DNA of 36,415 bases from an uncultured Prevotellaceae bacterium (GTDB lineage Bacteria; Bacteroidota; Bacteroidia; Bacteroidales; Muribaculaceae): assembly GCA_900322135.1 (NCBI GenBank), contig ONYP01000053.1, positions 1 to 36,415 on the forward strand, in the 5' to 3' direction. The notes below the pieces were generated by a model. That model did no database searches. It had not been told where the DNA came from and saw nothing but the letters and a program-made list of their open reading frames with translations. Both the position numbers and the translations under genes were made by a program. This document shows, one piece after another, positions 1 through 8,631 of this stretch; within the stretch, counting starts at the first letter, position 1, and every line of letters begins with the position of its first letter.

Positions 1-1613
<1,613 letters not shown>

Positions 1614-1618
<5 letters not shown>

Positions 1619-2381
1619 AATTTGCCAGGTATTGCTCGGCACGGGCGAGGTCCTCGGGCGTGTCGATGCCGATGGTGGCCGTGGTCGTTATGCCAGCCTT
1701 GATGGTATAGCCGTTCTCGAGCCAGCGCAGCTGCTCCAGCGACTCGGCGAGTTCAAGCGGTGACTGCGGCAGGCGCGTGATTTCAGCCAAAACGCTGGCG
1801 CGGTAGGCATACATACCCACATGGGTGTAATATTGTGTCATTCTGGGCCATTCTTCACGCTCTTTGCCCCGTATGTAAGGAATGACCGAGCGCGAGAAAT
1901 AGCGGGCGCGCATTTGACTGTCGAGCACCACCTTGGGGCTGTTAGGGTTCTCCAACTCGCTGTAGGGACGGCTGGCATCAAATGGGCGTACCAGCGTAGC
2001 GATGTCGGTTCCCTCGTCGTCAAAGCAGGCCATGATGGCTTGCAGTTGATCGGGTTGGATGAACGGCTCATCGCCCTGGATGTTGATGATGACATCCTCA
2101 TGGCCTCCGTTCTTCAAGTAAGCCTCTTGGCAACGATCGGTGCCGCTGCGGTGCTCGGTGCTTGTCATCACCGCCCGTCCGCCGAAGGCCTCCACCGCTG
2201 CCATGATACGGTCATCGTCGGTAGCAACCACCACGCGGTCAAGCGCCTTGCTCACCTGGCGGTAAACGCGCTCAATCATTGTCATACCACCCAGCATCGC
2301 CAACGGCTTGCCGGGAAACCTCGTCGAGGCAAACCTCGCCGGAATAATCCCTATAAATGTCAAATTCTTATCCAACAACAT
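1614..2381 (-). CDS. kdsB: 3-deoxy-manno-octulosonate cytidylyltransferase (CMP-Kdo synthetase)
   Basis: The 255-residue protein activates Kdo with CTP to give CMP-Kdo, the donor for lipid A/LPS inner core assembly in the cytoplasm. Family motifs are clear: IIPARFASTRFPGKPL near the N-terminus (nucleotide binding), VVVATDDDRI, TEHRSGTDRC, and INIQGDEPFI (metal and substrate site). The length matches E. coli KdsB (about 248 aa), with about eight extra N-terminal residues. The start at 2381 is the only ATG before the IIPAR strand, and a full promoter lies at 2463-2494. The stop codon is inside a heptamer repeat array (1584-1618) that runs to the GH2 gene, so the two are probably cotranscribed. 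Confidence 0.97.
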
Positions 2382-2462
2382 GAACTACCTGCAGGCAACA
2401 CAAACAACAGGAGTTGTCAGCGTTCTCTTCCCTCTCTTGTTCAAGTTGTTTCTAATCCTCTG

Positions 2463-2494
2463 CAAAAATAGGCAAAAACTTTGTTCTAACCAAA
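2463..2494 (-). promoter_or_regulatory. Bacteroidetes-type promoter for kdsB
   Basis: Reading the minus strand, TTTG (complement of 2491-2494) is followed by exactly 20 nt and TATTTTTG (complement of 2463-2470). This fits the TTTG/TAnnTTTG consensus of the Bacteroidetes primary sigma factor. The predicted transcript starts about 75 nt before the kdsB ATG. Confidence 0.8.
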
Positions 2495-2593
2495 AGTCGG
2501 CAGTTTAACGGGTGCCTTGTATTCGCTTTCTTCCTTGTTTTGTTAAAGTGCATACAGCAAATCCGTTCAGGCATTGAAATTTCGTTATTTTTA

Positions 2594-2625
2594 TTTGTTT
2601 TTATAGTAAAATGTTACTATATTTG
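2594..2625 (+). promoter_or_regulatory. Promoter for the 17-residue-repeat protein; decides its start codon
   Basis: TTTG (2594-2597), 20 nt, then TATATTTG (2618-2625). The ATG at 2611 lies upstream of the -7 element and so cannot be in the transcript from this promoter. Translation must start at 2659 or 2671. Confidence 0.85.
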
Positions 2626-2658
2626 CCGAAAATCCAATCAACCGAATATTTAACCAAA

Positions 2659-3105
2659 ATGATTAAAGATATGAAGAATTCATCATTACTTAAACTGTTT
2701 GCCATGGCGCTATTGCTCTTTATGGCGGTGAATGTGGCTCAAGACGGCTACGCGCAGACGATACGCAACAGCAGCAACTCGACGGTTGGCAAAATCGAGA
2801 GTGACGGCACCATCAGGAACAGCAGCAACTCCTACATCGGCAAAATTGACAGCAACGGCGACATCCGCGACAGCAGCAACCGCTTGATCGGGAAAATCAG
2901 CAGTAATGGAGAGGTGCGCAACAGCAGCAACTCCTATATCGGCAAGATTGAGAGTGACGGCACCGTGCGCAACAGCAGCAACTCCTATATGGGAAAAGTC
3001 GAACAAGACGGGACGGTCAGGAACAGCAGCAACAGCACCATCGGCTATGCCCGAGGTGTACCCATGCGCTATGCCGCCCTCTATTTTTTCTTCAACCTGC
3101 TATAG
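2659..3105 (+). CDS. Small secreted protein of six 17-residue repeats, function unknown
   Basis: This gives 148 residues from ATG 2659, or 144 from ATG 2671, where a signal peptide begins directly (MKNSSLLKLFAMALLLFMAV, cleavage probably after GYAQ). The mature protein is six tandem repeats of 17 residues with consensus (T/V)(I/V)RNSSNSYIGKIESDG, so the gene holds 51-nt repeats. It ends in a short hydrophobic tail (RYAALYFFFNLL). The spacing, with polar turns alternating with I-G-K-I strands, suggests a regular beta structure such as a small beta-solenoid; that is inference. I do not recognise a function; similar short repeat proteins occur in Bacteroidales genomes. It is transcribed from its own promoter (2594-2625) and ends at a shared terminator (3138-3174). 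Copy number may vary by recombination between repeats. Confidence 0.75.
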   Translation: MIKDMKNSSLLKLFAMALLLFMAVNVAQDGYAQTIRNSSNSTVGKIESDGTIRNSSNSYIGKIDSNGDIRDSSNRLIGKISSNGEVRNSSNSYIGKIESDGTVRNSSNSYMGKVEQDGTVRNSSNSTIGYARGVPMRYAALYFFFNLL

Positions 3106-3137
3106 TAACTGCTGGTAACTATCAAGCTACTTAAAAG

Positions 3138-3174
3138 GCATCCGCATTCCTTTTTGTCACAGGAATGCGGATGC
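3138..3174. terminator. Bidirectional terminator between convergent genes
   Basis: A perfect 14-bp inverted repeat (GCATCCGCATTCCT, 9-nt loop, AGGAATGCGGATGC) lies between the repeat protein (stop 3105) and the LUD gene (stop 3209). The minus-strand stem is followed by CCTTTTAA. The plus-strand tail is poor in T. Confidence 0.8.
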
Positions 3175-3208
3175 TGTCGTTAATATAGTTCTTATTGAGG
3201 CACCACGC

Positions 3209-3847
3209 TCAATAGCCCCAGTTCTCGCCGACGAGGATGACGGTGTGGCGATGGGCAGGGAAACTGTTGCGGGTGAAGTGGACATAGTTGCAGATGCACT
3301 GCGGCGAGTTGCAGTTGTGGCACACGCCGTCGAGACGGCACGGTGTGTCGCAGCCCAGGCGCGCGGTGTTGATGGGCGCAGCGGTGTTGCGGGCACGGGC
3401 CAGGGCAGCCTCGAGGTTAGGCGCCACCTTGTTCATGCCGATGATGTGCAACACATTGTGCGGGCCCCAGGTAATGGCAGCGACGCGATTGCCGCGGCCG
3501 TCGATGTTGACGATGACACCGTCCTGGGTGATGGCATTGGCGCTGGTGAGGAAGTAGTCCACATTCATCGCGTCGAGATAGCATTGACGCGTCTGCTCGG
3601 GCGTCTCAGCCTTGTCGCGGTCGATGACCTTGTACTTGCCGAAGTTGATGAGTTGGTGGGTCAAACCCATCTCTCGGATAGTCTGCGAGCCACCCCAAGA
3701 GACGCTGCTGCCCTCGGGCATAAGCGACTGGACAAGACGGATGGCCTCGGCCGCGGTGGCGCAGTAGTGGGCGTTGAAGTTGCGGCGCTCCAAGTGCTTG
3801 ATGATGCGCCCTGCCAGTAGTTCATTACGGATTTCGATAGGAGTCAT
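3209..3847 (-). CDS. LUD-domain protein (DUF162, LutC/YkgG-like)
   Basis: The 212-residue protein has the LUD fold signature: helical N-terminus, then EGSSVSWGGSQTIREMGL, VDYFLTSANAITQDGVIVNIDGRGNRVAAITWGP and a Cys-rich tail. The tail cysteines follow the spacing C-x3-C-x5-C-x2-C-x4-C-x-C within about residues 165-188, a pattern seen in this subfamily and consistent with metal binding. In Bacillus, LutC works with LutA and LutB in lactate oxidation. Here no LutA or LutB is nearby, so the role is open: a stand-alone LUD protein, perhaps linked to redox or lactate metabolism. It is the last gene of a probable operon (esterase, yqaA-like, LUD). The region before its ATG is entirely AGTTAGG repeat, so no Shine-Dalgarno-like site is seen. 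Confidence 0.85.
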   Translation of the reverse strand: MTPIEIRNELLAGRIIKHLERRNFNAHYCATAAEAIRLVQSLMPEGSSVSWGGSQTIREMGLTHQLINFGKYKVIDRDKAETPEQTRQCYLDAMNVDYFLTSANAITQDGVIVNIDGRGNRVAAITWGPHNVLHIIGMNKVAPNLEAALARARNTAAPINTARLGCDTPCRLDGVCHNCNSPQCICNYVHFTRNSFPAHRHTVILVGENWGY

Positions 3848-3850
3848 ATT

Positions 3851-3899
3851 AGTTAGGAGTTAGGAGTTAGGAGTTAGGAGTTAGGAATTAGGAGTTATT
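3851..3899. repeat. AGTTAGG heptamer array, 7 units
   Basis: Five exact AGTTAGG copies (3851-3885) are followed by AATTAGG and AGTTATT, 49 nt in all. The last unit touches the stop codon of the YqaA-like gene (complement of 3899-3901). The first ends 3 nt before the LUD start codon. The array therefore forms the whole intercistronic spacer. Confidence 0.95.
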
Positions 3900-4366
3900 T
3901 AGAAGAGGTCGATAATTTTCAGGGAACCCCAAATGACAGCGGCATAGCGCAACAACTTGCCGATGGTCATCGTCAGCAACACAATCCACACATTGCTGCG
4001 CACATAACCCAGGGCAACACTGATGGCGGTTCCCAGTATCGGGATGAAAGCAAAGAAACCCATCCACGCACCACGACCATGCATGAAGGCCAGGGCGCGG
4101 TCGAGTTTTTCCTTTTTCACACGGGCATATTTCTCAATCCACTCGATTTTGCCCAAGTGCCCGATGTAGTAGCAGGTCATGCCGCCGCTCACATTTCCCG
4201 CCAATGCCACAAACAGGCAGATGACGGGATCCATGTGCAACGGGCCCACACAGGCGACGACCAACGCCTCGCTGCTGAACGGGACGACGCTGCCGGCCAC
4301 GAACGACCCCAGAAATACCCCGAAGTAACCCCACTGGGCGAAAAAATCAATGAGTGAATCGAGCAT
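3899..4366 (-). CDS. YqaA/DedA-like inner-membrane protein (VTT/SNARE-associated family)
   Basis: The 155-residue integral membrane protein has about four hydrophobic segments. The segment FFAQWGYFGVFLGSFVAGSVVPFSSEALV carries the re-entrant F..E motif of the family. It is followed by ALAGNVSGGMTCYYIGHLGK (the G-N..G....Y.IG motif) and FIPILGTAISVALGYVRSN. DedA-superfamily proteins are linked to lipid scrambling or transport and proton-dependent envelope homeostasis; the short YqaA branch is not functionally defined. Both flanking gaps in the operon (after the esterase and before the LUD gene) are filled by AGTTAGG arrays. The start at 4366 gives the complete first segment. Confidence 0.85.
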   Translation of the reverse strand: MLDSLIDFFAQWGYFGVFLGSFVAGSVVPFSSEALVVACVGPLHMDPVICLFVALAGNVSGGMTCYYIGHLGKIEWIEKYARVKKEKLDRALAFMHGRGAWMGFFAFIPILGTAISVALGYVRSNVWIVLLTMTIGKLLRYAAVIWGSLKIIDLF

Positions 4367-4374
4367 CTGTGATG

Positions 4375-4423
4375 AGTTAGGAGTTATAAGTTAGGAGTTA
4401 GGAGTTAGGAGTTAGGAGTTGGA
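4375..4423. repeat. AGTTAGG heptamer array, 7 units
   Basis: Seven 7-nt units: AGTTAGG, AGTTATA, four AGTTAGG, then AGTTGGA. It is 49 nt long, the same length as the array at 3851-3899. It lies between the esterase stop (4430) and the YqaA-like start (4366). Confidence 0.95.
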
Positions 4424-4429
4424 TGGTGT

Positions 4430-5566
4430 TCACTTGAATAGCAGTTGGGTGAAAATCACCAGATAGTCACGCCAGTTGGCCCACTCGTGCCCTGCCCCGC
4501 TCTCGTGATAGGTGTAGCGCAGGCGGTTCTTGTCGAGCATCTGCCTGAAGGCGGTGTTGTCCTTGTACAGGAAGTCATCGGTGCCGATACCCATCCAGTA
4601 CAGGCGGGGGTGCTGCTTGAACTGGGTCACGAGTTTGGACTCGATGTCGTCATAGATGGGACACTTGCCCTGGTCCATGCGGCTGATGGCAGCCGAGAAC
4701 AGGCCGACATAGGCGAAGTCGGCAGGCTGGTTGGCGCTGATGTAGAGCGAGTGGTAGCCACCCATCGACAAGCCGGCAATAGCACGGTAACGCTTGCTGT
4801 CGCGCGTGCGGTAGTTCTTGTCCACCCAGTTCATGATGTCGCTGAAACTCTGCTCAAACTTGCCGTCCATCCAGTTCTTGTGGGCAAAGGTAGGCTGCAC
4901 ATTGCCCTCGGCGCTCATGCTGGACGCCGCCTGCTCGTCGACATTGCCGTTGGGCATGACGACAATCATCGGTGCGGCCTTGCCCTCGGCGATGAGGTTG
5001 TCAAGCACCTGGGCTGCCCGTCCCTGCTCCAGCCACACCGTCTCGTCGCCACCCGAGCCGTGCAGGAGGTAGAACACAGGATAGCGCTGGTGTCCCTGCT
5101 CATAGCCGGGAGGCAGGTAAATCATCATTCGGCGTTGCATGTTCAGCGTCGGGGAGTCATACCACACCGCACGCACCTCGCCGTGGGGCACATTGTGTAC
5201 CGCCATGGGGCAATCGCCCTTGGGGTCGAGCACAAAGGTGTTCATCACGCTCTTGACATCGCGCAGCGTGTGGGCATTCTCATTGTCGAGCACCTTCATG
5301 CCGTCCACCATATAAAAGTACATATACAGGTCCGGTTCCAGGTCACGCAAGGTGATGCTCCAGGTATCGCCCGCAGTGCGGGTCATCAAAGTGTCAACAC
5401 GCGTGTCGATAATCAGCCGCACCGTGTCGGCACCAGCGGCCTTAACCTTAAAGGTCACCGAGCCGTCCTTGGCAATTTCGGGTGAATCGACCGACGGGGA
5501 AAAGAAACCCTGCCCGCTCATCGACAACGCCGCCAGAACAAACAAAAAGAAGAAATATCGTTTCAT
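4430..5566 (-). CDS. Secreted CE1-type esterase with N-terminal Ig-like/CBM48-type domain
   Basis: The 378-residue protein carries a signal peptide (MKRYFFFLFVLAALSMSGQG). Residues 23-115 form an early-set domain like CBM48. Residues 125-378 are an alpha/beta hydrolase of the esterase D/feruloyl esterase type. The nucleophile is Ser267 in GLSMGG; Asp330 or Asp331 (GIGTDDF) and His360 (GAGHEW) complete the likely triad. VFYLLHGSGGDE supplies the oxyanion region. Family knowledge: such proteins release feruloyl or acetyl groups from plant xylans, or hydrolyse other acyl esters such as siderophore esters. No xylanase is nearby, so the substrate is uncertain. It has its own promoter (5591-5620) and heads the operon with the YqaA-like and LUD genes. 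Confidence 0.88.
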   Translation of the reverse strand: MKRYFFFLFVLAALSMSGQGFFSPSVDSPEIAKDGSVTFKVKAAGADTVRLIIDTRVDTLMTRTAGDTWSITLRDLEPDLYMYFYMVDGMKVLDNENAHTLRDVKSVMNTFVLDPKGDCPMAVHNVPHGEVRAVWYDSPTLNMQRRMMIYLPPGYEQGHQRYPVFYLLHGSGGDETVWLEQGRAAQVLDNLIAEGKAAPMIVVMPNGNVDEQAASSMSAEGNVQPTFAHKNWMDGKFEQSFSDIMNWVDKNYRTRDSKRYRAIAGLSMGGYHSLYISANQPADFAYVGLFSAAISRMDQGKCPIYDDIESKLVTQFKQHPRLYWMGIGTDDFLYKDNTAFRQMLDKNRLRYTYHESGAGHEWANWRDYLVIFTQLLFK

Positions 5567-5590
5567 ATCATCTGGTTAATAAAGTGTGTG

Positions 5591-5620
5591 CAAATATACA
5601 GAAAATTGCCCACAACCAAA
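5591..5620 (-). promoter_or_regulatory. Promoter for the esterase operon
   Basis: On the minus strand, TTTG (complement of 5617-5620), 18 nt, then TATATTTG (complement of 5591-5598). The spacer is slightly short. The -7 element ends 24 nt before the ATG. Confidence 0.7.
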
Positions 5621-5655
5621 ACGATGACGGGGCAATTCACATTCTATAACATGTT

Positions 5656-6360
5656 TTACATGCGGGCCTTGATGCGCTCCCACGCGTGCGACCCGAACAG
5701 GAAACACTCGTGCATCGTGTCAAGCATCACCCTGAAGCGGCTCATCGGCACGGTAAAAGACAATTCATCCTTGCCCACCCAGGGCCTCACCGACGGGTCA
5801 AACAGTCCCAGGAAGCAACGGTGCCCTTGACGGGCATTCTCGACGACGGCCATCGACACCACGGTGCTGCATCCCGAACCGAAACGCGCCACGACGGCAT
5901 CGAGTTCGTTGCTGTCATAGAAAGCCCAGCCACACAGTCCCGACAACGCATCGGGCGTGGCATAGAACATCACCCCCTCAAACCCGTCAAGCGACTCGGC
6001 CTGGTCAATTCTTATAAAGTTCAAGTACTGCTTAGCGGCTCGGGGCATCTCCAGACTCTTGACATAGTCGGCGACCATCTCGGGCGTGCGCTTATACTTC
6101 TCGGTCAACGAGACGAAATTAGGCACCCGCTCGGGCATGTCGCTGAAACCCGTGTACAGTTTGCCGCCCCCGCAGCCAATGACCTCGGCACTCAATGCCA
6201 CTGGCGTGCCCTCTCGTGCTCCCTGCAGCCCCTTGAAAAAGCAGCCGCCTATCTTGGCCGTATCGGCCACAGGGGTGTCGCTGTAACCGAACAGCAACGG
6301 TAACTGGGCATTCTCGCCGAACGCCTCACGATAACTTTGAATAAACGCTTTGGAATCCAT
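5656..6360 (-). CDS. DUF169 family protein
   Basis: The 234-residue soluble protein has no signal peptide. It matches the DUF169 (COG2043) pattern: a cysteine after a short beta strand (AKIGGCFFKGLQGAREG), a Gly-rich VIGCGGGKLYTGF segment, DGFEGVMFYATPDALSGL, and a second Cys in FGSGCSTVV followed by GLFDPSVRPWVGKDELSFTVP. The family is widespread in anaerobes. Its biochemical role is unknown; conserved cysteines suggest a cofactor or metal, which is inference. It is monocistronic: a perfect promoter lies at 6393-6424, and the next gene downstream (the esterase) has its own. Confidence 0.85.
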   Translation of the reverse strand: MDSKAFIQSYREAFGENAQLPLLFGYSDTPVADTAKIGGCFFKGLQGAREGTPVALSAEVIGCGGGKLYTGFSDMPERVPNFVSLTEKYKRTPEMVADYVKSLEMPRAAKQYLNFIRIDQAESLDGFEGVMFYATPDALSGLCGWAFYDSNELDAVVARFGSGCSTVVSMAVVENARQGHRCFLGLFDPSVRPWVGKDELSFTVPMSRFRVMLDTMHECFLFGSHAWERIKARM

Positions 6361-6392
6361 ATCTTTCTTGACTATAGGGTTTTAATCACTTA

Positions 6393-6424
6393 CAAAGATA
6401 GTGCAAGCCGTGGACAGGACCAAA
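6393..6424 (-). promoter_or_regulatory. Promoter for the DUF169 gene
   Basis: TTTG (complement of 6421-6424), 20 nt, TATCTTTG (complement of 6393-6400); this is an exact consensus match in spacing. Confidence 0.85.
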
Positions 6425-6492
6425 TGAAAGAGTCATTTTCATCTATTCTTACCACGGTGCAGCCCATCTGGAAAGCAGTGCAACAGGATTGC

Positions 6493-7692
6493 TTAGAAGC
6501 GGACACCGCACAGCAGGGAGAATTCGATGACCGAATTGACTAATCGGCTGTACTTGGACTTGAAACGGTGATGGTCGGCATAGCCCTGGAAGCCCAAGAA
6601 GAACTGCCTGTGGTTGTACACGGCAGCCGTGCGTGCACGGCAGTTGAGCGAGAAGTTGCTGGCCCTGTCGTAGGCATTGGGGAAGTGGTTGTAGCGATAG
6701 CCGATGTAGGGGGTGATGGTGAAGTTCAACAGCCACTTGGGGCCCAACACCCAGTTGTGGCCGTAGCCGAAGAGCAGGCAGTAGTCGTTGTAGAGGATGC
6801 GGGGGGCATCGGCCTGCGTCGGGAAGTAAGGACGCACATCTTCGGACAACTTTTCCACATCCAGTTTCACATCGTAGTGCTGCAGGCTGAAGCCCGCCAG
6901 CCATGAACCGGCACTGCGCTTCTGGTACTTAGAGAAACAATAGGCAGCAGCCTGGGCATAGCGACGGTTGTTAAAGAAGTAATAGGCCGTCAAGCCCATC
7001 GCCTTGCGGCTGACGCCTGACTGCCTGGCCTTGTGCCTGACATTATCCAGACTCTTGATTCTATAGGTCGCGTTGATATCGTTGTTGTTCTCCCAAAAGT
7101 AGGCGTCGGCGGCAAAGCGGGCACAAGTGAACGAGAAGTCGACCTTGTTGGACAGGTTTTCGCCGTGTATCAGGTTGCTCACGCCCAACGAATAGCCCAC
7201 ACTGACGGCCATGAACGATAGCGTGACACCGATGTTGGACACCAGGTTGCTGTTGATGATCTGGTTCACGCCCTCGACGGGATGACCGATGTAAGAGTCC
7301 ACCCAGTTGTTGCTCTTGATGAAGAGTTTCCAGTTCTTGCCGGTGCTCACGACATAGGAGCTGTCGTAACTGTTGAATGTGCGGTCGCCCCATATGTAGG
7401 TCCTATAGCAGAACATCACAAATTTGGGATAGCCCATCGTGCTGTCGTTGAAGTCCACATGACCGTGCTTGAGCGCCCGCCACCAGTAGCCACTGTTGCG
7501 CGTGGTGTCGTAGGGCTCATTGAGTTTCTTGTCCACGCGTTCACGGATGTCCATCTTAAACTGCTGGATGCGGCTAAGGCTGCGGGCAGTGTCAGGCGGC
7601 AGGACAACAGCGGCCGTGTCGGGAGTCTGAGCCCACGACAACATGGGCACACAGTACAGGAGCAGCAATATCAGTGAAACGAAACGATTCAT
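6493..7692 (-). CDS. DUF4421 outer-membrane beta-barrel protein
   Basis: The 399-residue protein has a signal peptide (MNRFVSLILLLLYCVPMLSWAQ). A periplasmic region with YDTTRNSGYWWRALKHGHVDF is followed by alternating amphipathic strands. These end in an aromatic C-terminus (SLLCGVRF), as expected for a barrel inserted by BamA. Motifs such as TYIWGDRTFNSYD, NLVSNIGVTLSFMAVSVGYSLGV and LLFGYGHNWVLGPKWLLNFTITPYIGYRYN fit the DUF4421 family of Bacteroidetes. The function is unknown. It follows the phospholipase A gene with a 47-nt spacer of repeated GTTAAGGAY-like units. Both are probably the distal end of the efflux operon, which suggests a role in outer-membrane lipid or envelope maintenance (inference). 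Confidence 0.82.
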   Translation of the reverse strand: MNRFVSLILLLLYCVPMLSWAQTPDTAAVVLPPDTARSLSRIQQFKMDIRERVDKKLNEPYDTTRNSGYWWRALKHGHVDFNDSTMGYPKFVMFCYRTYIWGDRTFNSYDSSYVVSTGKNWKLFIKSNNWVDSYIGHPVEGVNQIINSNLVSNIGVTLSFMAVSVGYSLGVSNLIHGENLSNKVDFSFTCARFAADAYFWENNNDINATYRIKSLDNVRHKARQSGVSRKAMGLTAYYFFNNRRYAQAAAYCFSKYQKRSAGSWLAGFSLQHYDVKLDVEKLSEDVRPYFPTQADAPRILYNDYCLLFGYGHNWVLGPKWLLNFTITPYIGYRYNHFPNAYDRASNFSLNCRARTAAVYNHRQFFLGFQGYADHHRFKSKYSRLVNSVIEFSLLCGVRF

Positions 7693-7697
7693 TAGGC

Positions 7698-7734
7698 GTT
7701 AAGGACGGTTAAGGTCATTAAGGATTTAAGGATG
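7698..7734. repeat. Nine-nt repeat array between pldA and the DUF4421 gene
   Basis: About four copies of a 9-nt unit close to (G/A)TTAAGGAY: GTTAAGGAC, GGTTAAGGTC (one extra base), ATTAAGGAT, TTAAGGATG. It fills the gap between the pldA stop (7740) and the next ATG (7692). Confidence 0.7.
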
Positions 7735-7739
7735 GTTGA

Positions 7740-8585
7740 TCAGAACTCGCTGAAGAACGGGGGACGGATGAGCAGACCCACCCTGAGGCGGCAATGGTAC
7801 TTGTTGTAGTCGAGCATGTTCTCGCCGTAGCCGTCATAGAAGTGCAGCATGATGAACTGGTTGTCTTTGTTGCGGATGCGGAAGCCCACATTGACGGTCG
7901 TGTTGAAGTTCAGGTTCCAGCCACTGCGCTTGACAAAGGTGACATCGGCCACCCAGCGTCCGTTGGTGGACAGGAACTGGGCACCAGCCTGATAAATGCC
8001 GCTGTACTTGAGGATGTCCTTGTTGTTCTGCCCGTCGATGATGGGAATCCACATCTTGCCGTGGACCATGAGTTGCGGGTCGATGATCAGAGTAGCGCCA
8101 AAGGACAACTTGTTCCAGCTGCGCGAGGCCTCGCCGTCACGCCCGTTGGACTCGTGCTCAAGCATCAGGGTTGCCGAACCCACAAGTTTGCCCCTGGAGA
8201 CAATCAGTTTCTGCAGACCGATGCCCGGGTTGAAATTCAGGTCGTGGAAGGGCAGTGATTCCTCAAAGACATTCCACATCGCCTTCTGTGAATAGCTCAG
8301 GAAGAGGTGACTGTGGAAAGGCAGTACCGACTTGGTGAGTCGCTGGCGGAAACTGATCTGGAACTTCACATCACTGTTAAACTCGGTGGGCTTCTGGTTG
8401 AGTGCCGTACCAATGGTGAAATAAGTGTCTTTAAAGGGTCCGAAGAACGGTTGGCTGTCAAAAATCTCAACAACGCTATCGGCATCAAATGCGCGCCGGT
8501 CCTTGCTGATGTTGGTGATTTGGGCCATTGACGATAAAGCCGCCATAGCCGTCACGGCGAGGATTATTGTTCTTATAGATTTCAT
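7740..8585 (-). CDS. pldA: Outer-membrane phospholipase A (OMPLA)
   Basis: The 281-residue protein has a signal peptide (MKSIRTIILAVTAMAALSSMAQ). It matches the 12-stranded OMPLA barrel. The catalytic segment LEHESNGRDGEASRSWN contains His144, Ser146 and Asn158, equivalent to the His-Ser-Asn triad of E. coli PldA. The preceding LSYSQKAMWNVFEESLPFHDLNFNPG corresponds to the Q...W....S.PFRE.NY.P motif. OMPLA is a calcium-dependent dimer that hydrolyses phospholipids that have moved to the outer leaflet, so it guards outer-membrane asymmetry. It lies 46 nt after the unknown lipoprotein, with no visible TAnnTTTG element in that gap, so it is probably cotranscribed with the upstream efflux genes. 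Confidence 0.92.
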   Translation of the reverse strand: MKSIRTIILAVTAMAALSSMAQITNISKDRRAFDADSVVEIFDSQPFFGPFKDTYFTIGTALNQKPTEFNSDVKFQISFRQRLTKSVLPFHSHLFLSYSQKAMWNVFEESLPFHDLNFNPGIGLQKLIVSRGKLVGSATLMLEHESNGRDGEASRSWNKLSFGATLIIDPQLMVHGKMWIPIIDGQNNKDILKYSGIYQAGAQFLSTNGRWVADVTFVKRSGWNLNFNTTVNVGFRIRNKDNQFIMLHFYDGYGENMLDYNKYHCRLRVGLLIRPPFFSEF

Positions 8586-8631
8586 ACTTATCGGTTTTTA
8601 GTATACAGGTTCAAGGGGGGTAGCTATTTCT

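Noticed and set aside
2611-2658. Upstream start for the repeat protein
   Set aside because: The ATG at 2611 precedes the -7 element (2618-2625) and would put 16-20 polar residues before the signal peptide.
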